DNA from: UBA2402 sp044371005
GTDB taxonomy: Bacteria > Planctomycetota > Phycisphaerae > Phycisphaerales > UBA1924
Reading direction: 5' to 3'
Assembly (NCBI GenBank): GCA_044371005.1
Contig: JBILUL010000001.1
Span: 1 to 64,000, forward strand
DNA: 64,000 nucleotides
Part shown: positions 1 to 8,733 of the stretch, piece by piece
Layout of the letters: every line of letters begins with the position of its first letter
Position numbering within the stretch: position 1 is the first letter of the stretch
The notes under the pieces: model-generated
Databases searched by the model: none
Told to the model about the DNA's origin: nothing
What the model saw: the letters and a program-made list of their open reading frames with translations, nothing else
Translations under genes and position numbers: made by a program

Positions 1-1
1 C

Positions 2-217
2 CTGGATGTCCTCAAGCGCATCGTCTCGGAGAAGAAGCCCGCAAGCATCCGTCTGTGCGTGCTGCTCCGCAAGCCCGGGAAGGCAAAGATCGATCTCAAG
101 CCCGAGTATGTCGGCTTCGACATTCCCGATGAGTTCGTCGTCGGGTACGGGCTCGACTATGACGGCTTCTACCGCAACTACCCCGAGATCGCCACGCTGC
201 GCGTCGAAGCTCGCTGA
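2..217 (+). CDS. hpt: Hypoxanthine phosphoribosyltransferase, C-terminal part (5' end outside window)
   Basis: The open frame runs in from the left edge and ends at TGA 215-217, giving 71 residues. The C-terminus reads VGFDIPDEFVVGYGLDYDG followed by FYRNYPEI, the hallmark tail of bacterial hypoxanthine (guanine) phosphoribosyltransferase, where the F(I)PDxFVVGYGLD stretch contacts the purine base. The enzyme salvages hypoxanthine/guanine with PRPP in the cytosol. The PRPP-binding loop and catalytic Asp are upstream of the window. The next gene starts 15 bp downstream on the same strand, so the two may be co-transcribed. Confidence 0.9.
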   Translation: MDVLKRIVSEKKPASIRLCVLLRKPGKAKIDLKPEYVGFDIPDEFVVGYGLDYDGFYRNYPEIATLRVEAR

Positions 218-232
218 GACTCTTTTCATCCC

Positions 233-1432
233 GTGACCAGCGATCCAGCCAACTCCGGTCGCGATCTTCCTCCGCTCGTGGAGGTCAAGCCCGCGGCACG
301 TTCCATCCTGCTGCGCAGCACGCGGCCTGTCGCCATCGCATCGGCGCTTGCCGCGGCGTTCGCGCTGCTGCGGAGCTGGTTCCAGTCGGGAACGCTGTCG
401 ACCGGAACGCCCGTCGATTCGTACGCCGCGGATATCTGTGGATTGCTCGCGATTCTGTTCATTCTGCGAGCCGGGTGGAAACTGATCGCCGAGATTCTCC
501 TGTGGGTATCGCGCTCCTACACGCTCACCGGCGCGGACATCACGGCATCATCCGGATTCTTCTCGAAGACATTTGCCTCACTGCCCGTCCGCAACATCCA
601 GCAGATCATTGTCGATCGCACGCTCGCCGAGCGGTCGCTGGGTCTTGGAACGATCCTCGTGAGCAGTGCAGGTTCGCAGCGCATTGATGTGGCGTGGGTG
701 AATGTGGCAAGGCCCCAGGCACTCGCCGCGGCCATCCGCAAGGCACTCGACGCCGCGGCACCCGCCGCGTCCTACCTCGAAGACACGCCGGGAGCAGCAC
801 CAGTGAATCCGATCGTGCTCGGGCTTGTCGGGGGCATCGGTGCCGGCAAATCGGCCGTCGCCGCGGCATTGGGTGAACTTGGCTGCCTCATCATCGATTC
901 AGATCGCGATGCCCGCGCCGCACTCGACCGCCCCGATGTGCGCGATTCGCTCGTGAAGTGGTGGGGGACCAGAATCCTGGGCGCCGATGGAAAGGTCGAT
1001 CGCAAGGCCGTGGCGTCGATCGTCTTCGCGGACCCCACGCAGCGCACCCGCCTTGAATCACTCGTGCACCCCATCGTCCGCGCCAATCGCAAGGATGTCA
1101 TCGCCCGCGCCGCGGCGGAAGGCCGCAAGGGCGTCGTGATCGATGCCCCGCTGCTCTTTGAAGCACAGAGCGACCGCGAATGCGATGCGGTGATCTTCGT
1201 TGATGCCCCGCGAGCGCAGCGCCTCGAACGCGTGAAGTCCAGGGGCTGGGACGAAGCCGAACTGGCTCGACGCGAGAAAGCCCAGCTTTCGTTGGAGGAG
1301 AAGAAGAGCCGCTCACACGCCGTCATCGTCAACGACGCCGACATGCAGACGCTGCGGGCACGCACTCGCGCGGTCTTCGAAGCCCAGTGCCGGCGTCACG
1401 CCGCGGGCGAAGAACCCCGCAAGGTCCGATAG
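233..1432 (+). CDS. coaE: Membrane PH-like (bPH2/DUF304) domain fused to dephospho-CoA kinase
   Basis: 399 residues, GTG start. The first ~190 residues hold two hydrophobic stretches (about residues 24-50 and 67-90), then a segment with YTLTG, SGFFSK, LPVRNIQQI and ERSLGLGTI, the pattern of the bacterial PH-like domain bPH2 (DUF304). From about residue 190 to the end is a full-length dephospho-CoA kinase: P-loop GGIGAGKS, IIDSDRDAR in the DxD position, HPIVRA, APLLFE in the lid region and a late IVND motif. The kinase part (~209 residues) matches the usual CoaE length. CoaE phosphorylates dephospho-CoA at the 3'-OH, the last step of CoA synthesis. The membrane-bound N-terminal fusion is unusual; no frameshift is needed to read through. 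Confidence 0.9.
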   Translation: MTSDPANSGRDLPPLVEVKPAARSILLRSTRPVAIASALAAAFALLRSWFQSGTLSTGTPVDSYAADICGLLAILFILRAGWKLIAEILLWVSRSYTLTGADITASSGFFSKTFASLPVRNIQQIIVDRTLAERSLGLGTILVSSAGSQRIDVAWVNVARPQALAAAIRKALDAAAPAASYLEDTPGAAPVNPIVLGLVGGIGAGKSAVAAALGELGCLIIDSDRDARAALDRPDVRDSLVKWWGTRILGADGKVDRKAVASIVFADPTQRTRLESLVHPIVRANRKDVIARAAAEGRKGVVIDAPLLFEAQSDRECDAVIFVDAPRAQRLERVKSRGWDEAELARREKAQLSLEEKKSRSHAVIVNDADMQTLRARTRAVFEAQCRRHAAGEEPRKVR

Positions 1433-1579
1433 GGCCCGTAACCGGTGAGATCATCGGCATCGGTTCATGCGATTCACCGTTCCATTCCGGGTCGCAGTCG
1501 GGTATGCTGCTTGTACGAGTTCGCCCGCCCCCGTTCCCCCTTGCGCTCTTGCCCAGTCATCTGTTCACGGAGATCTGTC

Positions 1580-2251
1580 ATGCAGTGGTTCACGAAGGTC
1601 CTTCTCTGCTCGCTCGCGGCATCCGTCACTGCGTCCTTTGGCGCAGAGAGCGTGACCATTGATCTCACGTCCATGCGGATCGCCAACGGCGTCAATCAGA
1701 CGCGCACCAGTTCGCCCACAACCATCGACCCGGCCTTCAAGTACTTCGTGGACTTCAGCGACACCACGATGGTCCGGGGTGACAGCGGACTTCTGGCACT
1801 GACCTACCCCAATCCGATCCCGCTGGCTCAGCTTCTCGAGTCGTTCTCGCCCGGATCCTCGGCGGCGATGCACACGATCGCGCTCAACCCCGATGGAACC
1901 CACCCCTTCGCGGCAACCCCGCAGGTGGTCAGCGGCACCTCCAGCGGCATCACGATCACGATGACCATCGGTGCGCAGATCGATGCCGCGAACATCGCGT
2001 CATTCAACATCACGCAGGTGACGCTCAGCCCGGGCATCGTCGGCAGTCTGCGATTCACCTCCGGCAGCATCACCATCAGCCGCGGGTGCCTGGGTGATTT
2101 CAACAACGATGGTGGCGTCGACGGCTCGGACATCGCCTCCTTCTTCATCACCTGGGAGGCGGGCGATGCCCTGGCCGATCTGAACGCGGATGGTGGCGTT
2201 GATGGCGGTGACATCCAGACGTTCTTCGAGCGCTGGGATACGGGCTGCTGA
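1580..2251 (+). CDS. Exported protein with C-terminal GC-type dockerin-like module
   Basis: 223 residues. I chose ATG 1580 because ACGGAG lies 7-12 bases upstream and because it starts directly with a signal peptide (MQWFTKVLLCSLAASVTASFG); an open frame extends further upstream but contains no better start. The middle ~140 residues are beta-rich, unrecognised, with Thr/Ser-rich stretches. The C-terminus has two Ca-binding loops, GDFNNDGGVDGSDI and ADLNADGGVDGGDI, each followed by an aromatic FF-x-x-W segment, and ends in Gly-Cys. Four other proteins in the window share this tail. It is probably secreted or surface-held; function unknown. A short inverted repeat (CTGCTGA/TCAGCAG, 2245-2263) overlaps the stop and may act in termination. 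Confidence 0.75.
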   Translation: MQWFTKVLLCSLAASVTASFGAESVTIDLTSMRIANGVNQTRTSSPTTIDPAFKYFVDFSDTTMVRGDSGLLALTYPNPIPLAQLLESFSPGSSAAMHTIALNPDGTHPFAATPQVVSGTSSGITITMTIGAQIDAANIASFNITQVTLSPGIVGSLRFTSGSITISRGCLGDFNNDGGVDGSDIASFFITWEAGDALADLNADGGVDGGDIQTFFERWDTGC

Positions 2252-2453
2252 GTCCGTCAGCAGGGTGTTCGGGTCTGGGGTGACCCGGAAACAGGGGCGG
2301 CGACAGGCTGCAGGCGCCGCCACATGCCAACTGCTGGCAGTTTGACAAGGCCATGCAAGATTGTCCGGTGCCACTCGAAGTTCGGGTGTCAGCGGGCCGG
2401 CTCCGGACCTCTGGCCGTATGCTGTCTGTACGGTTTTCAGGCTTCTGGGCTCC

Positions 2454-5400
2454 ATGTCGATCCACCCCACCAACTCCGGCCAACCAACCGACCCCTCGGG
2501 GCACCCTGATACACAGGCCCTGGAGTTGATCGCGACAGGGGCGAGCAGTGATGAAGCCGCCTTGCTGCACGCGGCCGAGTGCCCGATCTGCCAGGCCGCC
2601 ATCGCCGAGATCGAGGCGAACAACAAGTTCCTCTCCAACATGCTCTCGGTGGCCCGTTCGGTCGCTGCCACCGATGCAGCAAAGACGCCGCTGGCGCAGC
2701 AGCCTGGCATTCCCGGCTACGAGATTCTCGGCGAGATTCATCGGGGCGGTCAGGGTGTCGTCTTCCGCGCCCGGCAGATCGCCACCAAGCGCGAAGTGGC
2801 CATCAAGATGCCCCTGGCGGGCTCATTCGTCTCAGCGAAGGCCAAGGCACGCTTCGAGCGCGAGATCGAACTGGTCGCGCAGATGCAGCACCCCAACATC
2901 GTGACCGTACACGATTCTGGTCTCACGCCCGACGGCCGCTACTACATCGTGATGGAACTGATCGACGGCCTCACCCTCGACAAGTTCATCTCCGCGGGCA
3001 GTGAACAAAGCACCCAGACCGGCCGCCGCCGCACCGCCTTCATCCTGCGCCTCTTCGCCAAGATCGCCAATGCACTCAGTCACGCACACGCCCGAGGCGT
3101 CGTTCACCGCGACATCAAACCAGGCAACGTCATTGTCGACGGACGCGGCGAACCGCATGTCGTTGACTTCGGTCTGGCACGCCGCGGCGAGTGGAATCCC
3201 GAATCCTCACCCACGCTGGTCGACGAGTTCCAGGGCACGCCCGCATACGCCTCACCCGAACAGGTCGGCGGTGACCCGCGTGCCATCGACATCCGCACCG
3301 ACATCTATTCGCTGGGCGTGATGCTCTATCGCAGCCTGACCGGCCACTGGCCTTACGCCGTGGACGGTTCGCTCTCCGATCAGATCCGCAACATCAAGCA
3401 CACGTTACCGCTCGCGCCATCACGCCGCACGCGATTCATCGATCCCGATGTCGACACGATCGTCCTCACTTCGCTTGCCAAGGAATCCGAGCGTCGATAT
3501 CAGTCTGCCTCCGCGCTTGAATCCGACATCAGCGCGTATCTCGCGGGCCAGCCGATCTCGGCAAGGCGAGCAAGTGTCTGGTATGTGCTCAGGAAAGCCG
3601 CGGGGCGACGCAAGGCCCTCTCGGTGGCGATCGCCGCCATCACCATCGCGGCGGGCGCTTCGTTCGTTGCATGGCAGGCGGTCCAGCAGGCGGAGCTGCG
3701 CATCGCCACTGCGCAGGCCAGCGCGCAGTCCGCCGCGGCACACCTCTCGCAGCGGCTCCTCTCGCAGATTGCATCCGCCAGCGGCGGCGCACTCCAGCAG
3801 GGGTTCGCGCGGCGCATTCTTGATGCCGCGGCGATCGATCTCGACAACGGGCTCTCCAGCGATCAGCCCCTCACCTACGCCGCGTTGCGTCGCCAGCTGG
3901 GGCTCATGTACGCCCAGCTCGATCAGCACAGCGCAGCACTGCATCAGTTCCAGGCGAGCCTGGCCGCACTCGAACGCTGGACTGATGCGCCACGCCAAGA
4001 ACTCGCACAGCTTCGCATGCTCATGTCGCGTGAGCAGCAGCAACTGGGTCGATTCCGTGATGCCGCGGACATGGCACGCCAGGCCATCAGCGGTTCGGAC
4101 AACTCGACGCTCGAAGGACAATCGCAGCGGCTGCAGGCGCACGCCGATCTCCTGGGCGCTCTCGTCCGTACGGATGTGAGCGGCGCCGATCAGTCACTCG
4201 CGGACGATGCGATTGCAAACGCACGTCGCGAACTCAACGCCTATCCCCGGGCCAGTGCCCCGTCGCGGGCTGCATTGCACACGGTTCTGGCGCAGATGGC
4301 GCTCGCACGATCCGGCAACTCCCAGGCGCAGGCCGATGCCGACGCAGCGGTGGCACTGGCGCAGACCGGAGCCGGGGTTGAACCCCAGGTGGCTGCGAAT
4401 GCCGTAGCGGTTCTCTGCCGCGTGCATGCGGCCAAGGGCGAGTTCCCGCAGGCGATGGCGAGCATCGCCTCCCAGGCGAGGGCGATGTCGGGCGATCGCT
4501 GGGCGTGGGCTTCGCAGGTGCTTGCTGCACTCGCGCAGCCCTGTGACGCCGCGGCGACCGATGCCGCGACACGCGCGGTGTGGGTGCAGCATGTCGATGA
4601 TGCGTGCGCTGTGCTGATTGCCGTCGCACGCGATGACGAGCGAGCTGCTGGATTGCTCGCCGCGGCTGCCGGACAGAGTGCCGACAGACTGCGGCTCGGT
4701 GAGCGGACCGCGGAGCTCGCATCCGCCGCGGCGGGCGTCATGTACAAGACTCCAGGGCCTGGTTCGCCCGAACGCATCCGTGCGTTGCAACTCGCCGCGG
4801 CCGGGTACAAGCGTTCCGGCAACAACCAGGCCGAACTGGCCGCACTCCGCGCCGCCGTGGAGGCCACCGACCTCTCCATCAAGCCCGAGCGATCACTGCA
4901 GATCGATTTGCTCAACCGACTCTACAAGCGCAGCGATGAACTGGGTGATCTTACCGGCGCACTCGCCGCGGCGACGCGCTCGGCCAATGCGAGCACCGCC
5001 TCCAACGACATCCGCGGGGCACTCAAGACGCTCTTTGAACGTGCGCGGCTGCTGGAGCGATCCGGCAACTTCGAAGCCGCGGCGGCGGAGACAGCCCAGT
5101 GCATCTGGCTCGCCCGCGAACGCCACGAGATTCAGTTGCTTGCGGAACTGCATCTCTACCAGGCATGGCTCGCCGACCTGCGCGACCTTCCCGGTGCCGC
5201 GGCCGTCAGCCTCATCGAAGGTGACGCCCACCTTGCACGGGTGGAGAATCCTGATCGCATCATCGTTCACGTACTCAACGCCAATCGTGCGCCGGTGCTG
5301 CGGCGGCTTGGATTCGGTGAGGAGTGCACTCGCATCCTCGATGCCGCGGCGAACGGGACGCTCGAGACGCTCGGCCCCAGGATCAATGTGACCCGCCGCG

Positions 5401-5483
5401 TGCTGGAACAGGCGATTCTCAACGCCGAACTCACCGGCAACCGCGCACGCGCGAGCGAACTGCGGCATCGGCTCGCGGAGTGA
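2454..5483 (+). CDS. Hanks-type Ser/Thr protein kinase with N-terminal HxxxCxxC motif and TPR-like C-terminal region
   Basis: 1009 residues from ATG 2454. Residues 39-46 contain H-x3-C-x2-C, like the zinc site of ZAS anti-sigma factors. The kinase domain spans about 89-350: GEIHRGGQGVVF (Gly loop), VAIKM (ATP Lys), HRDIKPGNV (catalytic loop), VDFGLA (DFG) and GTPAYASPEQ (activation segment). A hydrophobic helix near residues 380-402 probably crosses the membrane, placing ~600 Ala-rich, helical, TPR-like residues on the far side. This layout is common in planctomycete receptor-type kinases, which often sit beside ECF sigma factors; none is adjacent here. The stop codon touches the stop of the convergent desaturase gene. 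Confidence 0.9.
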   Translation: MSIHPTNSGQPTDPSGHPDTQALELIATGASSDEAALLHAAECPICQAAIAEIEANNKFLSNMLSVARSVAATDAAKTPLAQQPGIPGYEILGEIHRGGQGVVFRARQIATKREVAIKMPLAGSFVSAKAKARFEREIELVAQMQHPNIVTVHDSGLTPDGRYYIVMELIDGLTLDKFISAGSEQSTQTGRRRTAFILRLFAKIANALSHAHARGVVHRDIKPGNVIVDGRGEPHVVDFGLARRGEWNPESSPTLVDEFQGTPAYASPEQVGGDPRAIDIRTDIYSLGVMLYRSLTGHWPYAVDGSLSDQIRNIKHTLPLAPSRRTRFIDPDVDTIVLTSLAKESERRYQSASALESDISAYLAGQPISARRASVWYVLRKAAGRRKALSVAIAAITIAAGASFVAWQAVQQAELRIATAQASAQSAAAHLSQRLLSQIASASGGALQQGFARRILDAAAIDLDNGLSSDQPLTYAALRRQLGLMYAQLDQHSAALHQFQASLAALERWTDAPRQELAQLRMLMSREQQQLGRFRDAADMARQAISGSDNSTLEGQSQRLQAHADLLGALVRTDVSGADQSLADDAIANARRELNAYPRASAPSRAALHTVLAQMALARSGNSQAQADADAAVALAQTGAGVEPQVAANAVAVLCRVHAAKGEFPQAMASIASQARAMSGDRWAWASQVLAALAQPCDAAATDAATRAVWVQHVDDACAVLIAVARDDERAAGLLAAAAGQSADRLRLGERTAELASAAAGVMYKTPGPGSPERIRALQLAAAGYKRSGNNQAELAALRAAVEATDLSIKPERSLQIDLLNRLYKRSDELGDLTGALAAATRSANASTASNDIRGALKTLFERARLLERSGNFEAAAAETAQCIWLARERHEIQLLAELHLYQAWLADLRDLPGAAAVSLIEGDAHLARVENPDRIIVHVLNANRAPVLRRLGFGEECTRILDAAANGTLETLGPRINVTRRVLEQAILNAELTGNRARASELRHRLAE

Positions 5484-7181
5484 TCAGGCGCGATACGCGG
5501 CACCGGGGCCGTTCTCAACGGCGATCTTCTTGGGCACGCCCGAATCGCCCGCGAAGGCGACGCCCATGCGCTCACACACCATGCGACAGGAGATCTGGGC
5601 CGAGAGGAAGATCGTGGGCAAGCCGCTGCCGGGGTGCGTGCCTCCGCCCACCAGATACAGATTGTCAAAACCCTTGAGCCGGTTCTGAGGCCGCAGGTGC
5701 AGCATCTGTCCCAGATTGTGCGCGAGATTGAACGTGGCCCCGAAGTTGATGTTGGCGGCCGCCCAGTCACGAGGCATCATCTCCCGCTCTTCCACGATCC
5801 GGCTGCGGATGTCGTCGAGACCGAATCGCCGCTCCATCTGATCGAGCATCTCCTCGCGGATGCCGGCCCGCTCGCGCTGCCAGTCGATGGGCGAGTTGCA
5901 GTTGGGCGTGGGCATCAGCACATAGAGGGAGCTGTCGCCGGGCGGGGCGAGCGTGGGATCGAGGCGCGAAGGGTTGCAGACGTAGATCGATGGATCGTCG
6001 CTCAGCTTGCCGCGGCTCACGATGTCTTCGAGATTCTCCTGATACTGCTCCGAGACGTAGATGGTGTGGTGGGGGAGATCGACCTTCCCCTTCACTCCAA
6101 GATACAGCATGGCAGTGCTGCAGGAATAGCGGCGGGAATCAATGTGCGAAACCGAGTAATCGCCGCCATTGATTCGAGCCTCATCGATGCTGCTGGAGGG
6201 AATCAGGTTCTTGAGCGCCCACGTGGCGTCGGCGTTGATGATGCAATCGTCGTGCTCATGGCGCGTGGTGCCCACCACCAGGCTCGTGGCGCGGGGGCCC
6301 TGCGGAGAGGACTCGAAGTTGATGCGGCTGACAGGAGCACCCGTGACGATCTGAGCACCCAGTTCGGTGGCCAGTTCCGCCAGCGCGACCATGAGCGCGT
6401 GACATCCGCCCTTGGGGTGCCAGACGCCCCATTCATATTCGATGAACGGGAGGATGGTGAAGAGGCTCGGGCACTCATAGGGGCTCATGCCCAGGTACTT
6501 GCTCTGGAAGCAGACGGCAAGCTTGACGTAGGGGTTGCGGAAGTACTTCCCCAGCAGTTCGTGCACCGAGAGGTGGGGGGCCAGCACCGGGCCGACCTTG
6601 AGTGTGTCGCGCCAGGTGCTCGCGCTGAAGAGGTCCAGCGGACTGCGCATGGCGTTGCGGAGGATCGGCTCGCTGTGGTGGAGCTTGTAACGGTTGTCGG
6701 CGATGAACCTTGCGAAGTTCGCGCCATCGGCCTGGTCGATCGCGCTGATCCGCCGACCCATCTCGGCGATGTCCTGCGTGGTGTCGAGCAGGAGGGGGCT
6801 CTGGCCCGGACGCCCCAGCATGAGCCGGTACATCGGGTCAAGCCGCGTGAGTTCGAGGTAGTCGTGCATCGAACGGCCCGCGGAGGCAAAGATCTCCTCG
6901 AGCACGTAGGGCATCATGAAGAACGTGGGACCCTTGTCGAACCCGAACGCTCCGGCACGGACGCGGGCCGTGCGACCGCCGATGGTCGAGTCGGCCTCGT
7001 AGACGCGGACGCGGACACCGGAGGCGGCGAGCAGCACCGCCGCGGCGAGCCCGCCGGGTCCGGCCCCGATGATGCCCACGGTACCGGGTCCCTCATTTCC
7101 CTGGCCAGGAATGAGCGGCTCGCCCTGAAACGTGGCGCACGGGAGTTCGGGATGCATGGGTGGGCGGGTCAGGGTCGTCAT
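5484..7181 (-). CDS. CrtI/CrtN/CrtP-family FAD-dependent carotenoid desaturase or oxygenase
   Basis: 565 residues from ATG 7181 (the frame is open further upstream but that part is low-complexity and overlaps the divergent promoter). The N-terminal Rossmann fold reads GIIGAGPGGLAAAVLLAASG, then YEADSTIGGRT, and KGPTFFMMP; the C-terminal FAD-binding signature is NLYLVGGGTHPGSGLPT. This is the phytoene desaturase family, which dehydrogenates or oxidises C30/C40 carotenoid precursors at the membrane. The divergent neighbour is an aldehyde dehydrogenase, the combination found in C30 carotenoid pathways where a CrtP-like oxygenase makes an aldehyde that is oxidised to an acid. I cannot tell desaturase from oxygenase by eye. 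Stops of this gene and the kinase abut (TGA/TCA at 5481-5486). Confidence 0.88.
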   Translation of the reverse strand: MTTLTRPPMHPELPCATFQGEPLIPGQGNEGPGTVGIIGAGPGGLAAAVLLAASGVRVRVYEADSTIGGRTARVRAGAFGFDKGPTFFMMPYVLEEIFASAGRSMHDYLELTRLDPMYRLMLGRPGQSPLLLDTTQDIAEMGRRISAIDQADGANFARFIADNRYKLHHSEPILRNAMRSPLDLFSASTWRDTLKVGPVLAPHLSVHELLGKYFRNPYVKLAVCFQSKYLGMSPYECPSLFTILPFIEYEWGVWHPKGGCHALMVALAELATELGAQIVTGAPVSRINFESSPQGPRATSLVVGTTRHEHDDCIINADATWALKNLIPSSSIDEARINGGDYSVSHIDSRRYSCSTAMLYLGVKGKVDLPHHTIYVSEQYQENLEDIVSRGKLSDDPSIYVCNPSRLDPTLAPPGDSSLYVLMPTPNCNSPIDWQRERAGIREEMLDQMERRFGLDDIRSRIVEEREMMPRDWAAANINFGATFNLAHNLGQMLHLRPQNRLKGFDNLYLVGGGTHPGSGLPTIFLSAQISCRMVCERMGVAFAGDSGVPKKIAVENGPGAAYRA

Positions 7182-7339
7182 CGGTTCGTTGGATTCGCTG
7201 GAGTTGGGCTGATGGATGATCCGCCGAGCGGATGGTACGTCTCTGGCCTCGTGATGGATTGAAGGGAGCGGTCCGGGCACCGACGGGTTCCCGGGCCTGC
7301 ACCACCCCGGCCCCGCGCCCGCGTACGCTCCCTGCACCA
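7182..7339. promoter_or_regulatory. Divergent intergenic region between desaturase and aldehyde dehydrogenase
   Basis: 158 bp separate the two start codons, so promoters for both genes must lie here. A TACGCT box at 7324-7329 lies 10 nt before the aldehyde dehydrogenase ATG and could be its -10. No clear Shine-Dalgarno sequence precedes either gene and I found no convincing dyad operator. Confidence 0.35.
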
Positions 7340-8713
7340 ATGGCTCGTTCGCTCTGGGCACAAACTCCGCTGGCACAGCGACTGGCCTTCGTGGCCGAGT
7401 TTCGTCGCCGCGTGATTCGGGCGGAACGGGAACTGTGCGATGCGGTGCGGCAGGATACCGGCAAGGAACGATTCGAGTGCATCACGGGCGATCTTGCCCC
7501 GCTGCTGGCCTCATGCCGCTGGGTGGAGCACAACGCCAAGCGGCTGCTGGGCACCCGTACGCTCTCGGCACCCCCCTTCTGGATGCGCGGCACCAAGGTG
7601 CGCGAAGTACGCGAACCCCTCGGGCGCGTTGCCATCATCGCCACGTGGAACTACCCGTTGCAGTTGCTTGGCATTCAACTCATGCAGGCTCTCGCGGCGG
7701 GCAACACCGTGGCGGTGAAGCCCTCGGAGCTCTCGCCCCGCAGTCAGACGCTGCTCCTGGAGATCGCCGCGGCGTGCAACCTGCCCGAAGGCACGCTCAC
7801 CTGGACGGGTCCGGAACGCGAGGAAGGCGCACGGCTTCTCGCCGGCGAGCGATTCGATCACGTGGTCTTCACGGGGAGCACGGCGGTGGGCAAGCGGATC
7901 GCCTCGAACCTGGCCACCAGCCTCGCATGCTGCACGCTGGAGCTTTCGGGGCGAGATTCTTCGATCGTGCTGCATGATGCGGATGCGAAACTCGCCGCGG
8001 GATCGATCTGGGCGGCAGTCTGCATGAATGCGGGGCAGTCGTGCATTGCGCCGCGAAGGGCGCTGGTGCATGCCGCGGTGTATGACGAGTTCTGTGCGCA
8101 CCTTTCCATGCTGGCCAGGAAGACGCAGCCGCGGACCCTCATCGACCACGCCGCGGCGGAACATTGCAGTGCGCTGGTGCGCGACGCCATTGAAGCGGGC
8201 GGACGCGATGCCGCGGGCCCGCCGGCGGGCAGCCCGGTCGCGGCCGGCTCATTCCCGCCGCCGGTGGGCGCGATGATGCGGCCCACGGCCGTGTTGGATT
8301 GTCCGCGCGAGAGCGAACTGGTGGATGGGCGTCACTTCGGGCCTGCGATTGCGGTGGTGCGGGTCGAGGATGTGAGCGAGGCGATCGAACTGCATACGCG
8401 CTGTGATCAGCACCTGGCGACGAGCATTTTCACCGGCAAGCCCTCGCGTGTCTCCAAGCTGGTGCCTCTGCTGGGTGTCACGAGCGTCACGATCAACGAC
8501 TGCATCATTCCGACCGCGCATCCCGAGGCGAGCATCGGTGGCCGGGGTGACTCGGGCATGGGTGTTTCGCGCGGCTCGCAGGGATTGCTGGACATGACGC
8601 GCCCGGTCTTCGTCAGCACGAGCAAGGGGCTGGCGCGAAAGTCGCTCTCGCCGCCGCCCGCGTTCGTGGTGGGGCTGATCGCCCGTTCGCTGCGCTGGAT
8701 CTATGGACGCTGA
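7340..8713 (+). CDS. NAD(P)-dependent aldehyde dehydrogenase (ALDH superfamily)
   Basis: 457 residues from ATG 7340. Family signatures are all present: ATWNYPLQL and the N-terminal NAD-binding region, KPSELSP, VFTGSTAVGKRI, the general base Glu in LELSGRDSSIV, and the catalytic Cys in NAGQSC (TGC 8042-8044). The C-terminal part has NDCIIP and GMG, typical of the class-3/CoxB-like ALDH group with a shortened C-terminus and a hydrophobic tail (residues about 435-457), which suggests membrane association. It oxidises an aldehyde to an acid. Because it is divergent from a CrtI-type enzyme, a carotenoid (apo- or diapocarotenoid) aldehyde or a fatty aldehyde are the leading substrate guesses; this is inference. 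Confidence 0.88.
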   Translation: MARSLWAQTPLAQRLAFVAEFRRRVIRAERELCDAVRQDTGKERFECITGDLAPLLASCRWVEHNAKRLLGTRTLSAPPFWMRGTKVREVREPLGRVAIIATWNYPLQLLGIQLMQALAAGNTVAVKPSELSPRSQTLLLEIAAACNLPEGTLTWTGPEREEGARLLAGERFDHVVFTGSTAVGKRIASNLATSLACCTLELSGRDSSIVLHDADAKLAAGSIWAAVCMNAGQSCIAPRRALVHAAVYDEFCAHLSMLARKTQPRTLIDHAAAEHCSALVRDAIEAGGRDAAGPPAGSPVAAGSFPPPVGAMMRPTAVLDCPRESELVDGRHFGPAIAVVRVEDVSEAIELHTRCDQHLATSIFTGKPSRVSKLVPLLGVTSVTINDCIIPTAHPEASIGGRGDSGMGVSRGSQGLLDMTRPVFVSTSKGLARKSLSPPPAFVVGLIARSLRWIYGR

Positions 8714-8733
8714 GCTGGTCGTGGCACTGATGC

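Noticed and set aside
5634..7262. 542-residue plus-strand frame
   Set aside because: Antisense of the CrtI-type gene; no family motifs and codon bias fits the minus strand.
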